Shown here: positions 62,004 through 64,000 of the stretch, piece after piece
Layout of the letters: each line of letters opens with the position of its first letter
Position numbering within the stretch: the first letter of the stretch is position 1
Source of the DNA: Gammaproteobacteria bacterium
GTDB taxonomy: Bacteria; Pseudomonadota; Gammaproteobacteria; JAJFKO01
Direction of reading: 5' to 3'
DNA: 64,000 nucleotides
NCBI GenBank assembly: GCA_021773175.1
Contig: JAJFKO010000035.1
Location: 62,001-126,000, forward strand
The notes under the pieces: generated by a model
The model's input: the letters and a program-made list of their open reading frames with translations, nothing else
What the model was told of the DNA's origin: nothing
The model's database searches: none
Translations under genes and position numbers: made by a program

Positions 62004-64000
62004 ATGAGATTTCAGGCAGCAGATGGACAAACGTATCATTTCGCGCATGATAACGTAGCTAATGAATATGTATTCTCAGTTGAAGGTCCTGTTCCCGCAG
62101 CAGCTGCCGCCGCAGCCGCAGCCGCCGCAGCCGCCGCAGTTGCTGCTGGTGGCGCAGCTCCTCCTCCTCCTCTTCCTGCAGTAAATGAACTAGCGCGCTT
62201 TGGGGATTTAGCGGACGTTTATAATCCTGCTTTTGGTGCTGGTAATGCTGATCAAGAACGAGCAAAGGCTAAATTAGCGGAACTGTTTGCTAATCGTAAT
62301 GCGACGCCTGATCTTGATAATCCTACTTCGAATTATCGATTTTTTATTCTTAATGAGTACGATGCGGCTGCCGCTGGTGGTGCTGGCGCTAATAAAAAAG
62401 TCGTTTATCGTGTTATTGAAGATCCTGCTGTTGCGGGTACTTATTATTTATCACAGTTGAATCCTGCTATTGCGCCTGGTGGATTTGATGTTATTAACCA
62501 TACTGTCCCTGGCTCATTATATACTTTGGGTGGAAACGGCACGGCTCTTTTACACAAGGTTTTTCATTCAGTTACGTATGATGTACGCATCTCTCCCGGA
62601 AATGGTGTCTTCTGTCAACAAGCGGGCAATCATACTCGTGTCGATCTCAGTGACTCAAGCACATATGAAAATTTTGTTGGTCAAGTGGAAGTAGTTGCTG
62701 GTAATAATGTTCGACTGGATGTTGTCAAAGGCAATGATGGCCAACATCGTTTAATAAAAGGTATTCAAACGCCAGGAGCTGATTATCAATATTATGAAAT
62801 TCCTATGGATGGTTCTGGAGTTGTTCACATAGGTGATCTCAAAAACGTTTTTCCAGATGAATACGACGTTGATCTTACAACCGGTGCTATTGATCGCCAT
62901 GCTCGCACCTTTTTACAACCTGATGAAGTTTTTGAAGTGCCTGCTGCTGGAGCCGCTCCTGCATTCAGACGTTATTTCTTTACTGCTGCTGATGAATTAC
63001 ATTATTTTGAAGCCGCAAATGCAGCGGATCTAAAACCCGTGCGTCAGGCTGATGGTGCTATGCCGGGCTCAACTCTAGCTACAGATTTTACCCTTCCTCT
63101 TGATATTCAGCCTCTTGCTAATTCAGAATTAGAAAGAGCAGGCCATGGCTATAACTTACATACCTATAACGGTCATTTGTATGCAACACGCTGGCCACTA
63201 GGACAGCCTGAACAGGCTGAACTCATGCGTTATGATCGCTTGGCTGGTGGCTTTGTTAAGCCTGAACCTGGTGTTGACCATACTGGTATCACGCATGATC
63301 CCGCTGATAATACTGTTATCACTGCTATTACAGCAATGGAATACGACGTTGTTACGGCGTACCCTGCTGAGGTGGATGATTTAACCGACGCTGTTGCGAT
63401 TCGATTTACTGGTGGTCGTTTTGAAGTGTTGAAGCGCCATGTTGGAGCACCAGTACCAGCAAGAGCTGGCTACGATTATAGCACGGCCTGTGAAGCAGCT
63501 CGGAATGATGCTATTCGTAGAGGTGTAGATCCTGATCTTGCTGAAGCTGCTGTGCCAAGACAAGCATTTGAAGCTGCTGCAGATGCTGCTGAGCATGCAG
63601 CGTTAGTTGCGCGCTTTAATGGTAATGCTGCTATGTATGACGCAGTAAACCATCAGCGTTGTTTGCTGAATCTTATTGATGTTAATGGTAGCCAATGGCT
63701 ATTACGCAAAGTTGAGTATCAAGACTTCCCTGGACTCAATGCAACTAAAATGCAGTCACTATTCACTCAGAGATATGATGCGACTATAAAAGACTGGCGA
63801 CCTTTGACGACTGCAGAGAAACAAGCATTGCAAGGTAATGCGCAATATGCTGCATTATTAGCTAAGCCTATGGCACGAACAACAACTGATCCACAAGTGG
63901 GTCTTGGTATAAAAGGACTTTATGCAACGCGTTTTGCTGCGGCGAATACTGCCGGTGGAGCTGAAGCTGATGTGAAAGTTGCCGTTGCTACAGCATATAA
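62004..64000 (+). CDS. Large poly-Ala protein, 3' end outside window, unknown
   Basis: Open frame from ATG 62004 (AGAGGG upstream) through the last base, at least 665 codons without a stop. Residues ~32-55 are 14 Ala in a row followed by VAAGGAAPPPPLP; the DNA is GCN codons, mostly GCC/GCA. The rest is a soluble Ala/Asp/Val-rich protein with repeating motifs such as YDVV / FEVL and aromatic short strands (LHYFEAANAADL, YGHLYATRWPLG-like). No signal peptide or membrane helix. No family recognised. It sits behind a PmrA-type box, so effector is the leading guess. Confidence 0.8.
   Translation, partial: MRFQAADGQTYHFAHDNVANEYVFSVEGPVPAAAAAAAAAAAAAAVAAGGAAPPPPLPAVNELARFGDLADVYNPAFGAGNADQERAKAKLAELFANRNATPDLDNPTSNYRFFILNEYDAAAAGGAGANKKVVYRVIEDPAVAGTYYLSQLNPAIAPGGFDVINHTVPGSLYTLGGNGTALLHKVFHSVTYDVRISPGNGVFCQQAGNHTRVDLSDSSTYENFVGQVEVVAGNNVRLDVVKGNDGQHRLIKGIQTPGADYQYYEIPMDGSGVVHIGDLKNVFPDEYDVDLTTGAIDRHARTFLQPDEVFEVPAAGAAPAFRRYFFTAADELHYFEAANAADLKPVRQADGAMPGSTLATDFTLPLDIQPLANSELERAGHGYNLHTYNGHLYATRWPLGQPEQAELMRYDRLAGGFVKPEPGVDHTGITHDPADNTVITAITAMEYDVVTAYPAEVDDLTDAVAIRFTGGRFEVLKRHVGAPVPARAGYDYSTACEAARNDAIRRGVDPDLAEAAVPRQAFEAAADAAEHAALVARFNGNAAMYDAVNHQRCLLNLIDVNGSQWLLRKVEYQDFPGLNATKMQSLFTQRYDATIKDWRPLTTAEKQALQGNAQYAALLAKPMARTTTDPQVGLGIKGLYATRFAAANTAGGAEADVKVAVATAY

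Overview
The window looks like a chromosomal segment of an AT-rich gammaproteobacterium of the Legionellales type (Legionella / Coxiella / Berkiella-like, probably host-associated). The housekeeping genes are gammaproteobacterial in content and order: gyrA-serC-cmk-rpsA-ihfB-lapA-lapB, suhB/trmJ-iscS, divergent ssb-MFS/uvrA, and yadG-yadH. They are interleaved with large genes of unknown function that have an effector-like look: ankyrin-like stretches, coiled coils, poly-Ala tracts, tandem repeats and isolated membrane segments. The lineage is inferred from gene content and style; no database search was possible.

Layout. (1) 1-10 kb: four copies of a ~690-700 residue protein family. The first is cut by the window edge. 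The last two lie in a tight run with a LuxR-type regulator and a flavin amine oxidase (copy 3 - luxR - oxidase - copy 4; gaps 11 and 10 bp, then a 20-bp overlap). (2) 10-16 kb: rmuC, a membrane glycosyltransferase-like gene, a small Sel1-like lipoprotein, folD, a tRNA-Pro/Arg/His cluster, and a J-domain protein with four ~62-residue repeats. (3) 16-25 kb: the gyrA to lapB housekeeping block, with aroA, pheA and tyrA absent between serC and cmk. (4) 25-28 kb: a type I secretion ABC/HlyD pair. (5) 28-31 kb: suhB, trmJ, iscS and an IscU-like gene lacking two of the three cluster-binding cysteines. (6) 31-36 kb: a 707-residue membrane protein of unknown function, a DUF3757/EirA-like lipoprotein with an Hpt protein, OsmC, and an Lrp-type regulator. 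(7) 36-47 kb: leuACDB next to leucine-catabolic genes (methylcrotonyl-CoA carboxylase and a hydratase), with two short TA-flanked MITE-like elements, one breaking an Rpn-type nuclease gene and one inserted in frame in a HigB-type toxin gene. (8) 47-54 kb: an OprB-like porin, ssb, an MFS transporter, uvrA. (9) 54-64 kb: a large acidic repeat protein, yadGH, a hydrolase, two small-to-medium unknowns and the start of a large poly-Ala protein that runs off the window.

The most interesting cross-cutting signal is regulatory. Three large genes of unknown function (starts at 31437, 54145 and 62004) are each preceded by paired TTAA hexamers at an 11-bp period, followed after exactly 10 bp by a -10-like hexamer. 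In two of them the hexamers are CTTAAG or nearly so. This is the architecture of a PmrA-type response-regulator box (YTTAAK-N5-YTTAAK). PmrA is known to control Dot/Icm effector genes in Legionella and Coxiella, so these three genes are candidate members of a virulence regulon.

Other points: the 39-codon contribution of a MITE to a toxin reading frame, the degenerate scaffold paired with an intact cysteine desulfurase, and the polyamine-oxidase-like enzyme co-transcribed with proteins whose C-terminal half loosely resembles a GNAT acetyltransferase fold.
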